A DNA stretch of 64,000 bases from assembly GCF_021728395.1 (NCBI RefSeq), contig NZ_JAKKCM010000004.1:372001-436000 (forward strand), read 5' to 3'. The notes below the pieces were generated by a model. It worked only from the letters and a program-made list of their open reading frames with translations, did not search any database and was not told the DNA's origin. The translations under genes were made by a program, and so were the position numbers. The stretch's first letter is position 1; every line of letters begins with the position of its first letter. Shown one piece after another: positions 49,235-60,123 of the stretch. This stretch comes from Vibrio sp. J1-1. Lineage in GTDB: Bacteria > Pseudomonadota > Gammaproteobacteria > Enterobacterales > Vibrionaceae.

Positions 49235-51169
49235 ATGAGTATTTTCGACCACTATCAATCCAGATATGAAGCTTCAAAAGATGAAGAGATGTCGTTACAG
49301 GAGTTTCTGGCCCTGTGCAAGGATGACAAAAGCGCATACGCTAATGCAGCAGAACGACTACTGATGGCCATCGGTGAGCCAGAATTAATCGATACAGCCA
49401 AAGATCCAAGGCTAAGCCGGATCTTCTCAAACCGCGTCATATCGCGTTATTCAACATTTAAAGATTTCTATGGCATGGAAGATGCGATAGAACAGATCGT
49501 TTCATACCTAAAACATGCTGCACAAGGTTTGGAAGAACGCAAACAGATTCTTTACTTACTTGGTCCGGTTGGTGGTGGTAAATCATCACTTGCAGAAAAA
49601 CTGAAAGCGCTGATGGAACAAATGCCAATTTATGTGCTTACTGCCAACGGTCATCGTAGTCCGGTCAATGACCATCCTTTCTGCCTCTTTAGAGCTTCCG
49701 AAGATGGCGAAATTCTGAAAAAAGAATACGGTATTGAACAGCGTTACCTCCGCTCAATTATGTCTCCTTGGGCAGCCAAACGTCTGCATGAGTTTGGTGG
49801 TGACATTACCAAATTTAAAGTCGTGAAAGTCCGCCCTTCTATCCTCGACCAAATCGGGGTAGCGAAAACTGAGCCAGGTGATGAAAACAACCAAGATATT
49901 TCATCACTAGTTGGTAAAGTGGACATTCGTAAACTTGAACACTTCTCTCAAGATGATCCAGATGCATACAGTTACTCTGGCGCACTCTGTAAAGCGAACC
50001 AAGGCTTGATGGAGTTTGTAGAGATGTTCAAAGCACCGATTAAAGTACTTCACCCGCTACTAACGGCAACTCAGGAAGGTAACTTTAACGGTACGGAAGG
50101 CCTCTCTGCGATTCCATTCGATGGCATGATCTTGGCGCACTCGAACGAATCAGAATGGCAAACTTTCCGTAACAACAAAAACAATGAAGCGTTCCTTGAC
50201 CGTGTTTACATCGTGAAAGTACCGTATTGTCTGCGCGTTTCTGAAGAAGTTAAAATTTATCAAAAACTACTTGAGCACAGTGAACTGTCACAAGCACCAT
50301 GTTCACCGAGTACACTAGAAACGTTGGCACAATTCAGCATTCTTTCACGGTTGAAAGAGCCAGAAAACTCTTCCATCTTCTCTAAAATGCGTGTTTACGA
50401 CGGTGAAACCTTGAAAGACACCGATCCGAAGGCGAAAAGCTACCAGGAATATCGTGACTACGCAGGTGTTGATGAAGGCATGAGCGGTCTATCCACTCGT
50501 TTTGCGTTTAAGATCTTATCGCGCGTATTTAACTTTGACCAAACCGAAGTAGCCGCGAACCCGGTTCACCTGTTCTACGTCATTGAGCAACAAGTTGAAC
50601 GTGAACAGTTCCCAACGGAAACGGCAGAAAAATACTTGGAGTTTTTGAAAGGATACCTCGTTCCTCGCTACGTCGAGTTTATTGGTAAAGAAATTCAGAC
50701 TGCGTACCTAGAGTCATACTCTGAGTATGGTCAGAACATCTTTGACCGCTACGTTACTTATGCAGACTTCTGGATTCAGGATCAAGAGTACCGAGACCCA
50801 GAAACTGGCCAGCTATTTGACCGCGCTTCACTCAACTTAGAGCTAGAGAAGATCGAGAAAACAGCAGGTATTTCTAACCCTAAAGATTTCCGAAACGAAA
50901 TCGTAAACTTTGTGCTTCGTGCGAAAGCCACTAACAATGGTCAGAACCCAGTTTGGACCAGCTACGAAAAATTGCGCACAGTTATCGAGAAGAAAATGTT
51001 CTCTAACACTGAAGAACTTCTTCCGGTTATCTCATTTAATGCGAAAACCTCTTCTGAAGATCAGAGGAAGCATGACGACTTTGTCGCTCGCATGATGGAA
51101 AAAGGCTATACCGAGAAACAGGTTAGGCTACTTTCTGAGTGGTACCTACGAGTACGTAAGTCATCCTAA
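49235..51169 (+). CDS. yeaG: PrkA/YeaG family serine protein kinase (AAA+-like)
   Basis: A 644-residue protein with an N-terminal AAA+-type region and a C-terminal PrkA domain. Walker A GPVGGGKSS is near residue 112; FYGMEDAIEQIVSYL, VDIRKLEHFSQDDPDAYSYSGALCKANQGLMEFVEMFKAPI (about 229-270) and ILAHSNESEWQTF, DRVYIVKVPYCLRV are typical of YeaG. B. subtilis PrkA was first described as a kinase and later proposed to be an AAA+ protease; E. coli YeaG autophosphorylates and acts in nitrogen-starvation survival. It is first of the prkA-yeaH-spoVR operon, with a 49-base gap to yeaH. Confidence 0.95.
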   Translation: MSIFDHYQSRYEASKDEEMSLQEFLALCKDDKSAYANAAERLLMAIGEPELIDTAKDPRLSRIFSNRVISRYSTFKDFYGMEDAIEQIVSYLKHAAQGLEERKQILYLLGPVGGGKSSLAEKLKALMEQMPIYVLTANGHRSPVNDHPFCLFRASEDGEILKKEYGIEQRYLRSIMSPWAAKRLHEFGGDITKFKVVKVRPSILDQIGVAKTEPGDENNQDISSLVGKVDIRKLEHFSQDDPDAYSYSGALCKANQGLMEFVEMFKAPIKVLHPLLTATQEGNFNGTEGLSAIPFDGMILAHSNESEWQTFRNNKNNEAFLDRVYIVKVPYCLRVSEEVKIYQKLLEHSELSQAPCSPSTLETLAQFSILSRLKEPENSSIFSKMRVYDGETLKDTDPKAKSYQEYRDYAGVDEGMSGLSTRFAFKILSRVFNFDQTEVAANPVHLFYVIEQQVEREQFPTETAEKYLEFLKGYLVPRYVEFIGKEIQTAYLESYSEYGQNIFDRYVTYADFWIQDQEYRDPETGQLFDRASLNLELEKIEKTAGISNPKDFRNEIVNFVLRAKATNNGQNPVWTSYEKLRTVIEKKMFSNTEELLPVISFNAKTSSEDQRKHDDFVARMMEKGYTEKQVRLLSEWYLRVRKSS

Positions 51170-51218
51170 CCAAGTATTGAGTTAGGTCGCTTGTGTGAAA
51201 CATGAAGAGGGCTATTTC

Positions 51219-52490
51219 ATGGCGCAATTTATAGACCGAAGGCTCAATGGCAAGAACAAGAGCGCTGTTAACAGACAGCGCTTCTTGAAGCGCCATAGAG
51301 AGCAAATCAAAGAGTCGGTGGCAGACGCAGTGAATCGACGCTCGATCACGAATACGGAAACGGGCGAAGACGTATCTATACCGCACAAAGACATTACCGA
51401 GCCGATTTTTCATCAAGGTCAAGGTGGGCTACGTGAGCGTGTCCACCCAGGTAACGATCAGTTTATTACTGGTGACAAAATCGAGCGTCCAAAATCAGGA
51501 GGCCAAGGCAGTGGCTCTGGCGAGGGCAACGCAAGTCCTGACGGCGAAGGCCAGGATGAATTTGTATTCCAAATTTCGAAAGACGAATATCTAGATATTC
51601 TTTTTGAAGATCTAGAACTACCAAATTTAGAGAAAAACCAAATCGCGAAAATTACCGAGTGGAAAACACACCGTGCTGGCTTCAAAACCGCGGGTATCCC
51701 CTCCAACATCGCAGTTGTACGTTCACTCCAACAATCACTGGCCCGAAGAACGGCCATGACAGCAGGTAAAAAACGTCTTCTCAAAGAGCTTGAAGAAGAG
51801 CTTGCACGTATCAAAAATATGGAACCAGCTCAACCATTTGAAGAAAGCCGTTTGAAGAAGGAAATAATCGAACTCCGTAAGAAAATCGACAGCGTCCCAT
51901 TTATTGATACGTTTGACTTACGTTTCAAAAACTACGAGAAACGCCCGGTTCCGTCCAGCCAAGCGGTCATGTTCTGCTTGATGGATGTGTCAGGCTCAAT
52001 GGATCAAGCAACCAAAGATATCGCTAAACGATTCTATGTACTCCTTTATCTATTTTTAACTCGTACCTATGAAAATGTGGAAGTGGTGTTTGTTCGCCAC
52101 CACACGCAGGCAAAAGAAGTGGATGAGCATGAGTTTTTCTACTCTCAGGAAACCGGTGGCACCATCGTATCCAGTGCTCTTAAACTCATGGATGAGATAA
52201 TCAAAGCTCGTTACCCTACTGGACAGTGGAACATTTATGCTGCCCAAGCATCCGATGGCGATAACTGGGCTGATGACTCACCTCGATGCCGTGACTTGTT
52301 AGTGAATAAGTTACTGCCTAACTGTCAGTACTACTCATATATTGAGATCACACGTCGTTCTCACCAAACTTTGTGGCATGAGTATGAAAAACTCACTGAA
52401 GAATTTCCTAACTTTGCGATGAAAAACATACGCTCAGTGGAGGATATCTTCCCTGTCTTCCGTGAACTATTCCACAAAGAAACGGCGTAA
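51219..52490 (+). CDS. yeaH: YeaH/YhbH family VWA-like protein
   Basis: A 423-residue protein. The N-terminus [30 protein letters not shown] is basic; a G/S-rich acidic linker occupies residues about 95-120 ([19 protein letters not shown]); the C-terminal half has a von Willebrand-A-like MIDAS motif MDVSGSMD (about 258-265) followed by [14 protein letters not shown]. YhbH of Bacillus is a sporulation protein next to prkA-type genes. It is probably a cytosolic partner of YeaG. The ATG at 51219 (MAQFID) follows AGGG by 8 bases; an ATG 8 codons earlier is disfavoured. The gap to spoVR is 11 bases. Confidence 0.94.
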   Translation: MAQFIDRRLNGKNKSAVNRQRFLKRHREQIKESVADAVNRRSITNTETGEDVSIPHKDITEPIFHQGQGGLRERVHPGNDQFITGDKIERPKSGGQGSGSGEGNASPDGEGQDEFVFQISKDEYLDILFEDLELPNLEKNQIAKITEWKTHRAGFKTAGIPSNIAVVRSLQQSLARRTAMTAGKKRLLKELEEELARIKNMEPAQPFEESRLKKEIIELRKKIDSVPFIDTFDLRFKNYEKRPVPSSQAVMFCLMDVSGSMDQATKDIAKRFYVLLYLFLTRTYENVEVVFVRHHTQAKEVDEHEFFYSQETGGTIVSSALKLMDEIIKARYPTGQWNIYAAQASDGDNWADDSPRCRDLLVNKLLPNCQYYSYIEITRRSHQTLWHEYEKLTEEFPNFAMKNIRSVEDIFPVFRELFHKETA

Positions 52491-52501
52491 GGAGGCTAGC
52501 G

Positions 52502-54061
52502 ATGAGTACCGCAACGAAAAACCTCTCCGGAGAAGCTCCAAAAAAGCGCAGAGGCAAAATGCTGCCTGATGGTCCCGATTGGACCTTTGATATGCTGGAG
52601 CAATACCATAAAGAGATAAAACGTGTCGCTGAGCACTATCGCCTCGACACTTACCCAAACCAAATTGAGGTCATCACGTCAGAACAAATGATGGATGCAT
52701 ACTCAAGTATTGGTATGCCTATAAATTATAACCATTGGTCGTTCGGTAAGAAGTTCATTCAAACGGAGCAAAACTACAAACACGGCCAAATGGGTTTAGC
52801 TTATGAAATAGTCATTAATTCCAACCCTTGTATCGCATACCTAATGGAAGAGAACACGGTTACTATGCAGGCACTAGTTATGGCCCACGCCTGCTATGGC
52901 CATAACTCTTTCTTTAAAGGTAACTATCTGTTCCAGACATGGACAGACGCAAGTTCTATCATTGACTACTTGTTATTCGCAAAAAAATACCTAGCAGAGT
53001 GTGAAGAACGCTATGGTGTTCTGGAAGTCGAAAAACTTCTCGATTCTTGTCATGCGCTGATGAACTTCGGTGTTGACCGTTACAAACGACCAGAAAAAAT
53101 CTCAATTACGGAAGAAAAAGCGCGCCAAGAAGAACGTGAGGCGTACCTGCAATCGCAAATTAATGATCTGTGGCGTACGGTACCAAGCGCGAAAACCAAA
53201 GAAGAGGACATCGTAGAGCACTTTCCAAGTGAACCACAGGAAAACTTACTGTATTTCTTTGAAAAACACGCACCATTACTTGAGCCATGGCAGCGTGAAG
53301 TTATCCGTATTGTGCGTAAGATAAGCCAATACTTCTACCCGCAAAAACAAACACAGGTTATGAACGAAGGTTGGGCAACATTCTGGCATTACACCATTCT
53401 TAATCATCTTTACGATGAAGGTTTAGTGTCTGATAAATTCATCCTAGAGTTCTTACACAGTCACACCAGTGTAGTAGCACAGCCCTCGTATAACAGCCCT
53501 TACTTTAGTGGCATTAATCCTTATGCGCTTGGATTTGCCATGTTCCGTGATATAAAACGCATTTGTGAAGAGCCAACCGATGAAGATAAAGAGTGGTTCC
53601 CTGATTTAGCGGGTACCGATTGGTTGGATGCGGTGCACTTTGCCATGCATAACTTCAAAGATGAGAGCTTTATCAGCCAGTACCTGTCACCTAAGCTGAT
53701 ACGTGACTTTAAGCTGTTCGCCATCAAAGATGACGACCATAAAAACTTCATAGAAATATCGGCAATTCATGATGAGAGCGGTTATCAAAGCATAAGAGAA
53801 AAACTCGCTGCGCAATATAACCTATCCAACCTTGAACCGAACATTCAGGTGTTTAATGTTGATGTCCGTGGTGACCGTTCACTAACGCTTCAATACGTTC
53901 CTCACAACCGCATCCCGCTAGATGACAGTTATGAAGAAGTATTGAAGCACGTGTACCGCATATGGGGCTTCGACGTTGTACTTCAAGAAGTTAAAGACAC
54001 GGGTCATAGAGAAACGCTGGCGACGTGTCCCAAGCGTAACCAATTTGACACCAATATCTAA
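52502..54061 (+). CDS. SpoVR family protein (YcgB-like)
   Basis: A 519-residue protein. WTFDMLEQYHKEIKRVAEHY, DTYPNQIEVITSEQMMDAYSSIGMP, the HWSFGKKF motif, MAHACYGHNSFFKGN, NEGWATFWHYTILNHLYDEG (an H/E-rich E-x-W-x-x-x-x-H arrangement reminiscent of a metal site) and SGINPYALGFAMFRDIKRICEEPTDED are characteristic. In Bacillus SpoVR is needed for cortex formation; in non-sporulating bacteria its role is unknown. In E. coli ycgB is unlinked to yeaGH but shares their regulation by RpoS. Here all three are in one operon, an arrangement common in proteobacteria. A terminator follows. Confidence 0.94.
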   Translation: MSTATKNLSGEAPKKRRGKMLPDGPDWTFDMLEQYHKEIKRVAEHYRLDTYPNQIEVITSEQMMDAYSSIGMPINYNHWSFGKKFIQTEQNYKHGQMGLAYEIVINSNPCIAYLMEENTVTMQALVMAHACYGHNSFFKGNYLFQTWTDASSIIDYLLFAKKYLAECEERYGVLEVEKLLDSCHALMNFGVDRYKRPEKISITEEKARQEEREAYLQSQINDLWRTVPSAKTKEEDIVEHFPSEPQENLLYFFEKHAPLLEPWQREVIRIVRKISQYFYPQKQTQVMNEGWATFWHYTILNHLYDEGLVSDKFILEFLHSHTSVVAQPSYNSPYFSGINPYALGFAMFRDIKRICEEPTDEDKEWFPDLAGTDWLDAVHFAMHNFKDESFISQYLSPKLIRDFKLFAIKDDDHKNFIEISAIHDESGYQSIREKLAAQYNLSNLEPNIQVFNVDVRGDRSLTLQYVPHNRIPLDDSYEEVLKHVYRIWGFDVVLQEVKDTGHRETLATCPKRNQFDTNI

Positions 54062-54098
54062 TACCAATTCCATTAACCCCTAAGCAATAACCCCAAAG

Positions 54099-54130
54099 CA
54101 AAAGGCTCCAAAATTGGAGCCTTTTTATTT
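54099..54130. terminator. Terminator between spoVR and kdsB
   Basis: AAAGGCTCCA / TGGAGCCTTT with an AAAT loop and T-run, between convergent genes. Confidence 0.93.
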
Positions 54131-54147
54131 CATTGCGACGGTAAAAA

Positions 54148-54906
54148 TCACTTAGCTTCTTTAGCAACTATCGCTCGAACAGCTTCCAGATCTTCTGGCG
54201 TATCAACCCCTGCTGCAGGCGCTTCTTTAGCGACAGCGACATGAATTTTTTCGCCATACCAAAGTACACGAAGCTGCTCAAGACATTCAATTTGCTCTAA
54301 TGCGCTTGGCGCCCAGTTGATGTAGGTGTTAATAAAGCCTGCTCGGTACGCGTAAATACCAATATGGCGCATCAACGGATTCACAATGAGTTTATCTTGC
54401 TTAGCAAAATTATCACGATCCCATGGAATTGATGCCCGGCTAAAGTACATGGCGTAGCCACGTGAGTCTGCGACTACTTTTACCGCATTTGGGTTAAAGA
54501 CTTCATCTTCCGAGTCAATTTCAACTGCCAACGTTGCCATTGGCGCATCACAAGCAGCCAAGTTATCAGCGACCTGGCGAATGATCGATGGTGGAATTAA
54601 TGGCTCATCACCTTGTACATTAACAATGATATGCTCAGCCGGAATCGCCATTTTTTCAACCACTTCCGCCAAACGCTCAGTGCCTGACTCATGGTTTGGC
54701 GAAGTCATGCAGACTTTTCCGCCGAACTGCTCTACCGCTGCAGAAACACGTTCATCATCGGTCGCGATGATGACATCTTCTGCACCAGCTTGCATGGCTT
54801 GTTCGTAAACCCACTGCACCATTGGTTTACCACCAATATCAGCCAACGGTTTACCCGGTAAGCGACTAGAGGAATAACGAGCAGGAATAACGACAGTAAA
54901 AGACAT
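54148..54906 (-). CDS. kdsB: KdsB, CMP-KDO synthetase
   Basis: 3-deoxy-manno-octulosonate cytidylyltransferase, which activates KDO for the LPS inner core. The 252-residue product has the nucleotide-binding start [25 protein letters not shown], the strand [21 protein letters not shown] (metal/CTP site, about residue 96-106), [12 protein letters not shown] and [13 protein letters not shown]. coli KdsB is 248 aa. Its ATG begins on the last base of the ycaR stop. It is the last gene of comEC-msbA-lpxK-ycaR-kdsB, in the same order as in E. coli. Confidence 0.97.
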   Translation of the reverse strand: MSFTVVIPARYSSSRLPGKPLADIGGKPMVQWVYEQAMQAGAEDVIIATDDERVSAAVEQFGGKVCMTSPNHESGTERLAEVVEKMAIPAEHIIVNVQGDEPLIPPSIIRQVADNLAACDAPMATLAVEIDSEDEVFNPNAVKVVADSRGYAMYFSRASIPWDRDNFAKQDKLIVNPLMRHIGIYAYRAGFINTYINWAPSALEQIECLEQLRVLWYGEKIHVAVAKEAPAAGVDTPEDLEAVRAIVAKEAK

Positions 54907-55085
54907 TAACGCCCCTCGTCCATGCTCATGGTTCTTGCTTCCGGTTCAAGCAGAACAGGAATGCCCTCTTTAATTGGATAAGCAAGGCGATCCACTTTGC
55001 AGATCAACTCTTGATTATCTTTATCGTACGTCAGCTTACCTTTGCAAACAGGGCAAGCTACAATCTCAAGCAGACGATGATCCAT
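54906..55085 (-). CDS. ycaR: YcaR/Trm112-like small zinc-ribbon protein
   Basis: A 59-residue protein between lpxK and kdsB. The translation begins [20 protein letters not shown], continues with a single further cysteine in [21 protein letters not shown], and ends SMDEGR. The CPVC knuckle and AYPI-x-GIPVLL motif are the UPF0434/Trm112 signature found in E. coli YcaR (60 aa). It overlaps the lpxK end by 20 bases and the kdsB start by 1 base. The exact function is unknown. Confidence 0.93.
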   Translation of the reverse strand: MDHRLLEIVACPVCKGKLTYDKDNQELICKVDRLAYPIKEGIPVLLEPEARTMSMDEGR

Positions 55086-56073
55086 AAGTCGCTTTAACCT
55101 CTTTTATTCTATTTAAAATTCGCTCTGCATCGCTTGTTTCAAACTGAGCAGATACAGGCAGATACCACCAATTATCTTGCGCGTATTCACGACACTTAAC
55201 GGCATCTTTCTCTGTCATGATCACATTCGCTCCTTGCTGAGCCAATGCCTCTAATTCTTGCTGGTCAAAGTCTTGATGATCTGCAAACCCTTTGGTGACT
55301 TTGACGTCAGCATTCAATATGTTCAGTGTATTAAAAAATCGTGGTGGATGCCCAATACCTGCGAACGCAACCAGCTCCTTTAACTCTGAGACTTCAACTG
55401 GCTGTTTCGTCTTAAGGTTAATCGCCTTCTCCGGCGCCAGTGACATCGCAATTTCACCTTGGTCGGCCTGACCGCCATTCGTAATCACAAAATCGACTTC
55501 TTTCAGCCTTTCAACACCTTCTCGCAAAGGGCCTAAAGGTATTAGGCTTTCATTGCCAAAGCGTCGATTACCGTCAACGATCACCAACTCAATGTCTCTC
55601 GCTAATGCGTAATGTTGGAGACCATCATCAGTAATCACGATATCGACACCAGTCGCCAACAGCGCTTTAACCGCATTTGCTCGTACCGGATCGACGGCAA
55701 CAGGAGCCCCAGTGCGATTATAAATAAGTTTAGGCTCATCACCGCAATGTTTCGCTGGAGTGTCGGCATCTAAAACGAGCGGATAGTGTGGGGCTTTCGC
55801 ACCATAACCACGCGATACAACACCCGGCTTAAGGCCTAGCTTTTGTAATTGCTCCACTAGCCATACCACAACCGGCGTTTTGCCATTCCCACCAGCCGTG
55901 ATATTACCAACCACAATAACTGGTACTGGGGCTTGATAAGCTTGCTTGTTACCCTTCAGGTACTGTTTACGCTTCGACTGACTGATTGCACCAAACAACA
56001 AACTCAGTGGCCACAACAGCGGCCACAAGAGGTATTTGAGTGGGTGGTTTTCAAACCAGATTTTTTCAATCAC
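55066..56073 (-). CDS. lpxK: LpxK, tetraacyldisaccharide 4'-kinase
   Basis: Phosphorylates the 4' position of the lipid A precursor at the inner membrane. The 335-residue product has an N-terminal membrane helix ([19 protein letters not shown], about residues 12-30), the P-loop [19 protein letters not shown] (about 55-73), GVVSRGYGA, the [20 protein letters not shown] block with the catalytic D-D and H, and GFADHQDF near residue 265. It starts 3 bases after the msbA stop and overlaps ycaR. The msbA-lpxK pair is conserved across Gammaproteobacteria. Confidence 0.97.
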   Translation of the reverse strand: MIEKIWFENHPLKYLLWPLLWPLSLLFGAISQSKRKQYLKGNKQAYQAPVPVIVVGNITAGGNGKTPVVVWLVEQLQKLGLKPGVVSRGYGAKAPHYPLVLDADTPAKHCGDEPKLIYNRTGAPVAVDPVRANAVKALLATGVDIVITDDGLQHYALARDIELVIVDGNRRFGNESLIPLGPLREGVERLKEVDFVITNGGQADQGEIAMSLAPEKAINLKTKQPVEVSELKELVAFAGIGHPPRFFNTLNILNADVKVTKGFADHQDFDQQELEALAQQGANVIMTEKDAVKCREYAQDNWWYLPVSAQFETSDAERILNRIKEVKATYGSSSA

Positions 56074-56076
56074 AGC

Positions 56077-57825
56077 TTAACCGCCAAACTGGATTCGGTG
56101 CAATTGAGCATACGCGCCGTCTTTTAAAATCAGATCAGCATGAGTACCACGCTCGACAATCGCGCCATCATCAACGACTAGGATTTCATCGGCTTTTTCA
56201 ATCGTCGATAGTCGGTGAGCAATCACCAACACTGTTTTATCTTTTTGCAGCTCATCTAATGCAGCCTGAATCGCGCGCTCCGACTCGGTATCCAATGCCG
56301 AAGTCGCCTCATCCAAAATCAATACAGGTGCATCACGTAGCAGCGCGCGTGCAATAGCAATACGCTGACGCTGACCACCTGAAAGACTCGCGCCATTTTC
56401 GCCGATCATAGTATCGAGGCCGTTGTCCATTTTGCGGACAAACTCCATCGCATGTGCGAGCTCAGCCGCTCTCTCAATATCACTGCGCTGAAAATTATCT
56501 TCGGTCGCATAGGCGATGTTATTCGCAATCGTATCGTTGAATAAGTGAACATTCTGAGAAACCAAAGCGAATTGCTCACGCAGGTTTTTTAGTTCGTATT
56601 CGCGGATGTCGTGACCGTCCAGTTCAATCGCACCACTGTCCACATCGTAAAAACGATTGAACAAGTTTGCGATGGTACTCTTACCAGAGCCCGAACGACC
56701 GACCAGAGCGACGGTCTTGCCCCGAGGAATATCAAAGCTAACATGTTCAAGTGCTGGCTTCTCTGAACCTTCGTAGGTGAAGGTGATGTCTTTTACAGAA
56801 ATATCACCATTCGCACGCTCGACCTTATGCTTACCCTCATTCTTCTCAGGTTCAAGATCGATAAGAGCAAACAAAGTTTGGCTCGCTGCCATTCCTCGTT
56901 GGAACTGAGAGGTCACGTTAGTCAACGCTTTAAGTGGGCGCATCAGGCCAAACATCGCCGAAAATACCACGGTAAACGTACCCGGAGTCAGTTGCTCTTT
57001 AATTGAGTCAATGCTTGCCAGAAACAGAACCGCGACAATAGCGACAGATGCAATCATCTGGATGATTGGGTTAGCAGCAGCCTGAGCTGTCACCAATTTC
57101 ATGCTTTGCTGACGCATCTGGTTGCTCACTTTTTCGAATCGTTGACGTTCGATATCCTGACCACCGTAGCTCAATACCACTTTGTGTCCCTTCAGCATTT
57201 GTTCTGCTGAAGCTGTCACATTACCCATCATGGTTTGCATATTTTTAGAAATTTTTCTAAAGCGCTTAGATACAACGCCAATTCCCCATGCAACAACAGG
57301 CGCAACCGCAAAAAGAACCAGTGAAAGCTGCCAACTGTTGTAAAACATCAACGTCAACAGACCAATAATACTTGCCCCTTCCCGAACAATGCTAACTAAA
57401 GCACGGCTCGTTGCAGCTGAGACTTGCTCTGAATCGTAAGTAATACGAGACAACAGGTTGCCCGTCTTTTCTTTATCAAAGTAAGACACTGGCATATGCA
57501 TAAAGTGGTTAAATACCAGGCGTCGTATTTGCATGACGACGTTGCCAGAAACCCAACTCAAGCAATAATCGGAAACAAACCCACTAGTGCCACGAATAAA
57601 CATCATGACGAAAATTATCAACGGAAGAGTACGCAGGAAGTCAGACTCTGCGCTACCAAAACCTTCATCAAGTAAAGGTTTTAGTAAGGAGATCATATAG
57701 GTTTCTGAGACAGCATTAATGACTAATGCAATGATAGCAACGATAAGACCAGCTTTATAAAGGCGAATAAATTGCCACAGACGCTTAAACGTCTGCCAGG
57801 TCGTTTCATCAGTATTTATCGACAT
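56077..57825 (-). CDS. msbA: MsbA, lipid A-core flippase (ABC exporter)
   Basis: Flips core-lipid A across the inner membrane. The 582-residue half-transporter has six membrane segments in residues 20-310 (for example [19 protein letters not shown] and [19 protein letters not shown]) and a C-terminal ATPase with Walker [15 protein letters not shown] (about 376-389), Q-loop [14 protein letters not shown], signature [20 protein letters not shown] and Walker [13 protein letters not shown]. Length equals E. coli MsbA. It lies 43 bases after comEC and 3 before lpxK. Confidence 0.97.
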   Translation of the reverse strand: MSINTDETTWQTFKRLWQFIRLYKAGLIVAIIALVINAVSETYMISLLKPLLDEGFGSAESDFLRTLPLIIFVMMFIRGTSGFVSDYCLSWVSGNVVMQIRRLVFNHFMHMPVSYFDKEKTGNLLSRITYDSEQVSAATSRALVSIVREGASIIGLLTLMFYNSWQLSLVLFAVAPVVAWGIGVVSKRFRKISKNMQTMMGNVTASAEQMLKGHKVVLSYGGQDIERQRFEKVSNQMRQQSMKLVTAQAAANPIIQMIASVAIVAVLFLASIDSIKEQLTPGTFTVVFSAMFGLMRPLKALTNVTSQFQRGMAASQTLFALIDLEPEKNEGKHKVERANGDISVKDITFTYEGSEKPALEHVSFDIPRGKTVALVGRSGSGKSTIANLFNRFYDVDSGAIELDGHDIREYELKNLREQFALVSQNVHLFNDTIANNIAYATEDNFQRSDIERAAELAHAMEFVRKMDNGLDTMIGENGASLSGGQRQRIAIARALLRDAPVLILDEATSALDTESERAIQAALDELQKDKTVLVIAHRLSTIEKADEILVVDDGAIVERGTHADLILKDGAYAQLHRIQFGG

Positions 57826-57868
57826 AGAAGTGCTTTATTTTCTTACATTAAGACTCTCATTCTAACCC

Positions 57869-60115
57869 CTAACGCAGCATCTGCCTATACCAAGGCTCAA
57901 ATGTATCACTACGTTTGGTCGTAAAATCCCACTTATCTTTCGTTACTCGGATTGTAACTTGTCCTCTCTCACCGGTATCAAGCCACAAAGTCCCGGCTTT
58001 GAGGTACGAGGTCACTACCTTCTCGGCAGGCATTCCCCACTGATTATTTTCCGCCAGTGATGCTATCGCTAATCTCGGAGAGACTGCATGAATAAAAAGG
58101 GGGTTAGAGGAACTTTTGCTACCGTGATGAGGAACGAGCATCACGTCACTAGGTAACTTTTCTGGTTCTCGAAGAAGTATCCACTCACTGATGGACTCAA
58201 TATCGCCCGTGAACAGCATGGAAAAACCAGAATTGTGGTCTGTGAGTCTAAAAACACACGAGTGAGGGTTGTATGCTCGCGTGACAATTTTGGGTGGCCA
58301 AAGCACTTCGATATCGAGTTGCTGCCACTGCCAATTATCACCGCTCACACAAGATTGATAACCATCAAAACCTTGGCTGCTGCGTTTATTGGTCGGATTG
58401 AGTTGCGTTTCAATCACGTGCCGTCCTCCTGCATGGTCATTATCCCAGTGACTAAGAACCAACGTATCAACCTCCCCAAATCCCCTACGATGTAGCACGG
58501 GTATAATTACCTGCTCCGCCACACTGCCCTCCGGCCAGGATTTCCCAGTGTCATAAAGCAGAGTTTTACCATCTTTTTCAATAAGAACAGCCAGCCCATG
58601 GCCAACATCGAGAACATCGACTCTCCAACTCGTACTTTTGCGCCCATTCAACCCGGTAACGATGATGGTCATAACGCATAGCACGAGCCAACCCTGCTTT
58701 AACAATAACCGCTTCAAAACCAAGCAACCACACAAAAGGAACAACATCCACGTCAGTTCTATCGACAGTGGCTGCCACGTACCTATGGCATACTGAAGAG
58801 ACTCACTTAAAGGCCACAAAGAAAAATCCATCAATTGCCACACTAGTGGCGAGAATGCGGGTAGAAATAAAGAAATAGATAACGCGATAAACATTAAAGG
58901 AACGACGACAAACCCAAACCATGGGATAAAGGCAAGGTTATAAGCGATGGCCAATAGGCTGAAACCAGAAAAGAAATAACCACTGATAGGTATGACAAAT
59001 AAACTCAAGGCAAGCTGAGTAACAAACAAGACTCGCCATTTTCCTAGCCAGCTACCGTGCTTAAACCGAACAAAATTAATGACTAAGAGCACCATACCTA
59101 CAGAGAGATAAGACAGCCAGAAGCTCATACTAAAAGATGCGAAAGGCTGAATAAGCAACTGAAACGCAACCGCCAGTAGTAACACTCGCCAAGTGCTCCA
59201 GTGAACCAAAAAATAGTTTAGAACAATATAGATGACACAAACCGACGCGGCGCGAGTGGTGGGCAATGAAAAATCAGCGAGCCAGGCATAACACAACGCG
59301 ACTATTAACCCTGTGATTGAAGGCACCGCTTGATAACGCGGGATAACGGAGCGAACACTTACACCGAGCAAAAACCCAAAGCTAAAAGCCATTCCGATGT
59401 GCAGCCCTGAGATAGAGACCAAATGCAATAATCCGCTGTCTCTCAGTCCTTTCCAATCATCTCCAGAAAGCCAACTTCTATCAGCAAATACCAGTGCACT
59501 GATTAGCGGAAAGTGCTCTAGATGGGAGATATCACCCTTTACCTGATTGATTATCGTTTGACGTACAGAGATTCTGTTACGAATAATCCAGTGAGCGTCG
59601 CTGGTCACAATGACTCTGGCTAAAATACCTTTCCCCATTGCCTGCTTTTCAGCGTCGAAACCAGCTTCATTACGTAGCCCAATAATGGGCTTTATCTGAG
59701 CCGTGGTCGTAAACTCACTGTTAACGGGGATAGGAAAGGAGGTGATAAAACGGACTTTAGGTTTAAGAAAAGGTAACAGACTTTGATCACCAACTTGTTT
59801 TATCGTCACGAGACCTTCATATCCATGACTTATTTGATTAAAAGAGCTGTCAACTTTACCAATTATGGTACTATTCTCCCCTACATTAAAAAGGGCTTGT
59901 CGCTGATACTCCAATACATTGCCGTGGATGATGACTACCATTAAGCCCAAAATTACGCCTATGCTAATTGAGCCACGACGTAATTTAATTATTGAACCAG
60001 TGGTAATTATTCCCAGCAGCAACCAGCGCCAATCCGGCATTGTCGGCCACCATACCGACGAGACAACGCTTGCGACAAATAACGCCAAGGTGCAACTTTT
60101 TTCTGAGAGAGTCAT
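57869..60115 (-). CDS. comEC: ComEC/Rec2 DNA-uptake channel
   Basis: Inner-membrane channel for transforming single-stranded DNA. The 748-residue product has N-terminal membrane segments, an OB-like DUF4131 region (residues about 70-170), the Competence domain (about 205-480) with LLHLVSISGLHIGMAFSFGF, and a C-terminal metallo-beta-lactamase-like domain with VDVLDVGHGLAVLI, LVLSHWDNDHAGG (metal ligands) and VPHHGSKSS. That domain is proposed to degrade the second strand. E. coli ycaI occupies the same site before msbA. The ATG at 60113-60115 follows AGGA by 5 bases; it is divergent from DUF2062 by only 8 bases. Confidence 0.95.
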   Translation of the reverse strand: MTLSEKSCTLALFVASVVSSVWWPTMPDWRWLLLGIITTGSIIKLRRGSISIGVILGLMVVIIHGNVLEYQRQALFNVGENSTIIGKVDSSFNQISHGYEGLVTIKQVGDQSLLPFLKPKVRFITSFPIPVNSEFTTTAQIKPIIGLRNEAGFDAEKQAMGKGILARVIVTSDAHWIIRNRISVRQTIINQVKGDISHLEHFPLISALVFADRSWLSGDDWKGLRDSGLLHLVSISGLHIGMAFSFGFLLGVSVRSVIPRYQAVPSITGLIVALCYAWLADFSLPTTRAASVCVIYIVLNYFLVHWSTWRVLLLAVAFQLLIQPFASFSMSFWLSYLSVGMVLLVINFVRFKHGSWLGKWRVLFVTQLALSLFVIPISGYFFSGFSLLAIAYNLAFIPWFGFVVVPLMFIALSISLFLPAFSPLVWQLMDFSLWPLSESLQYAIGTWQPLSIELTWMLFLLCGCLVLKRLLLKQGWLVLCVMTIIVTGLNGRKSTSWRVDVLDVGHGLAVLIEKDGKTLLYDTGKSWPEGSVAEQVIIPVLHRRGFGEVDTLVLSHWDNDHAGGRHVIETQLNPTNKRSSQGFDGYQSCVSGDNWQWQQLDIEVLWPPKIVTRAYNPHSCVFRLTDHNSGFSMLFTGDIESISEWILLREPEKLPSDVMLVPHHGSKSSSNPLFIHAVSPRLAIASLAENNQWGMPAEKVVTSYLKAGTLWLDTGERGQVTIRVTKDKWDFTTKRSDTFEPWYRQMLR

Positions 60116-60123
60116 GCAGTCCT

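Noticed and set aside
48806-49258. 150-codon minus-strand ORF before prkA
   Set aside because: It overlaps the prkA start, has no ribosome site, is rich in unusual residues and matches no family I know; the space is better explained as the prkA leader.
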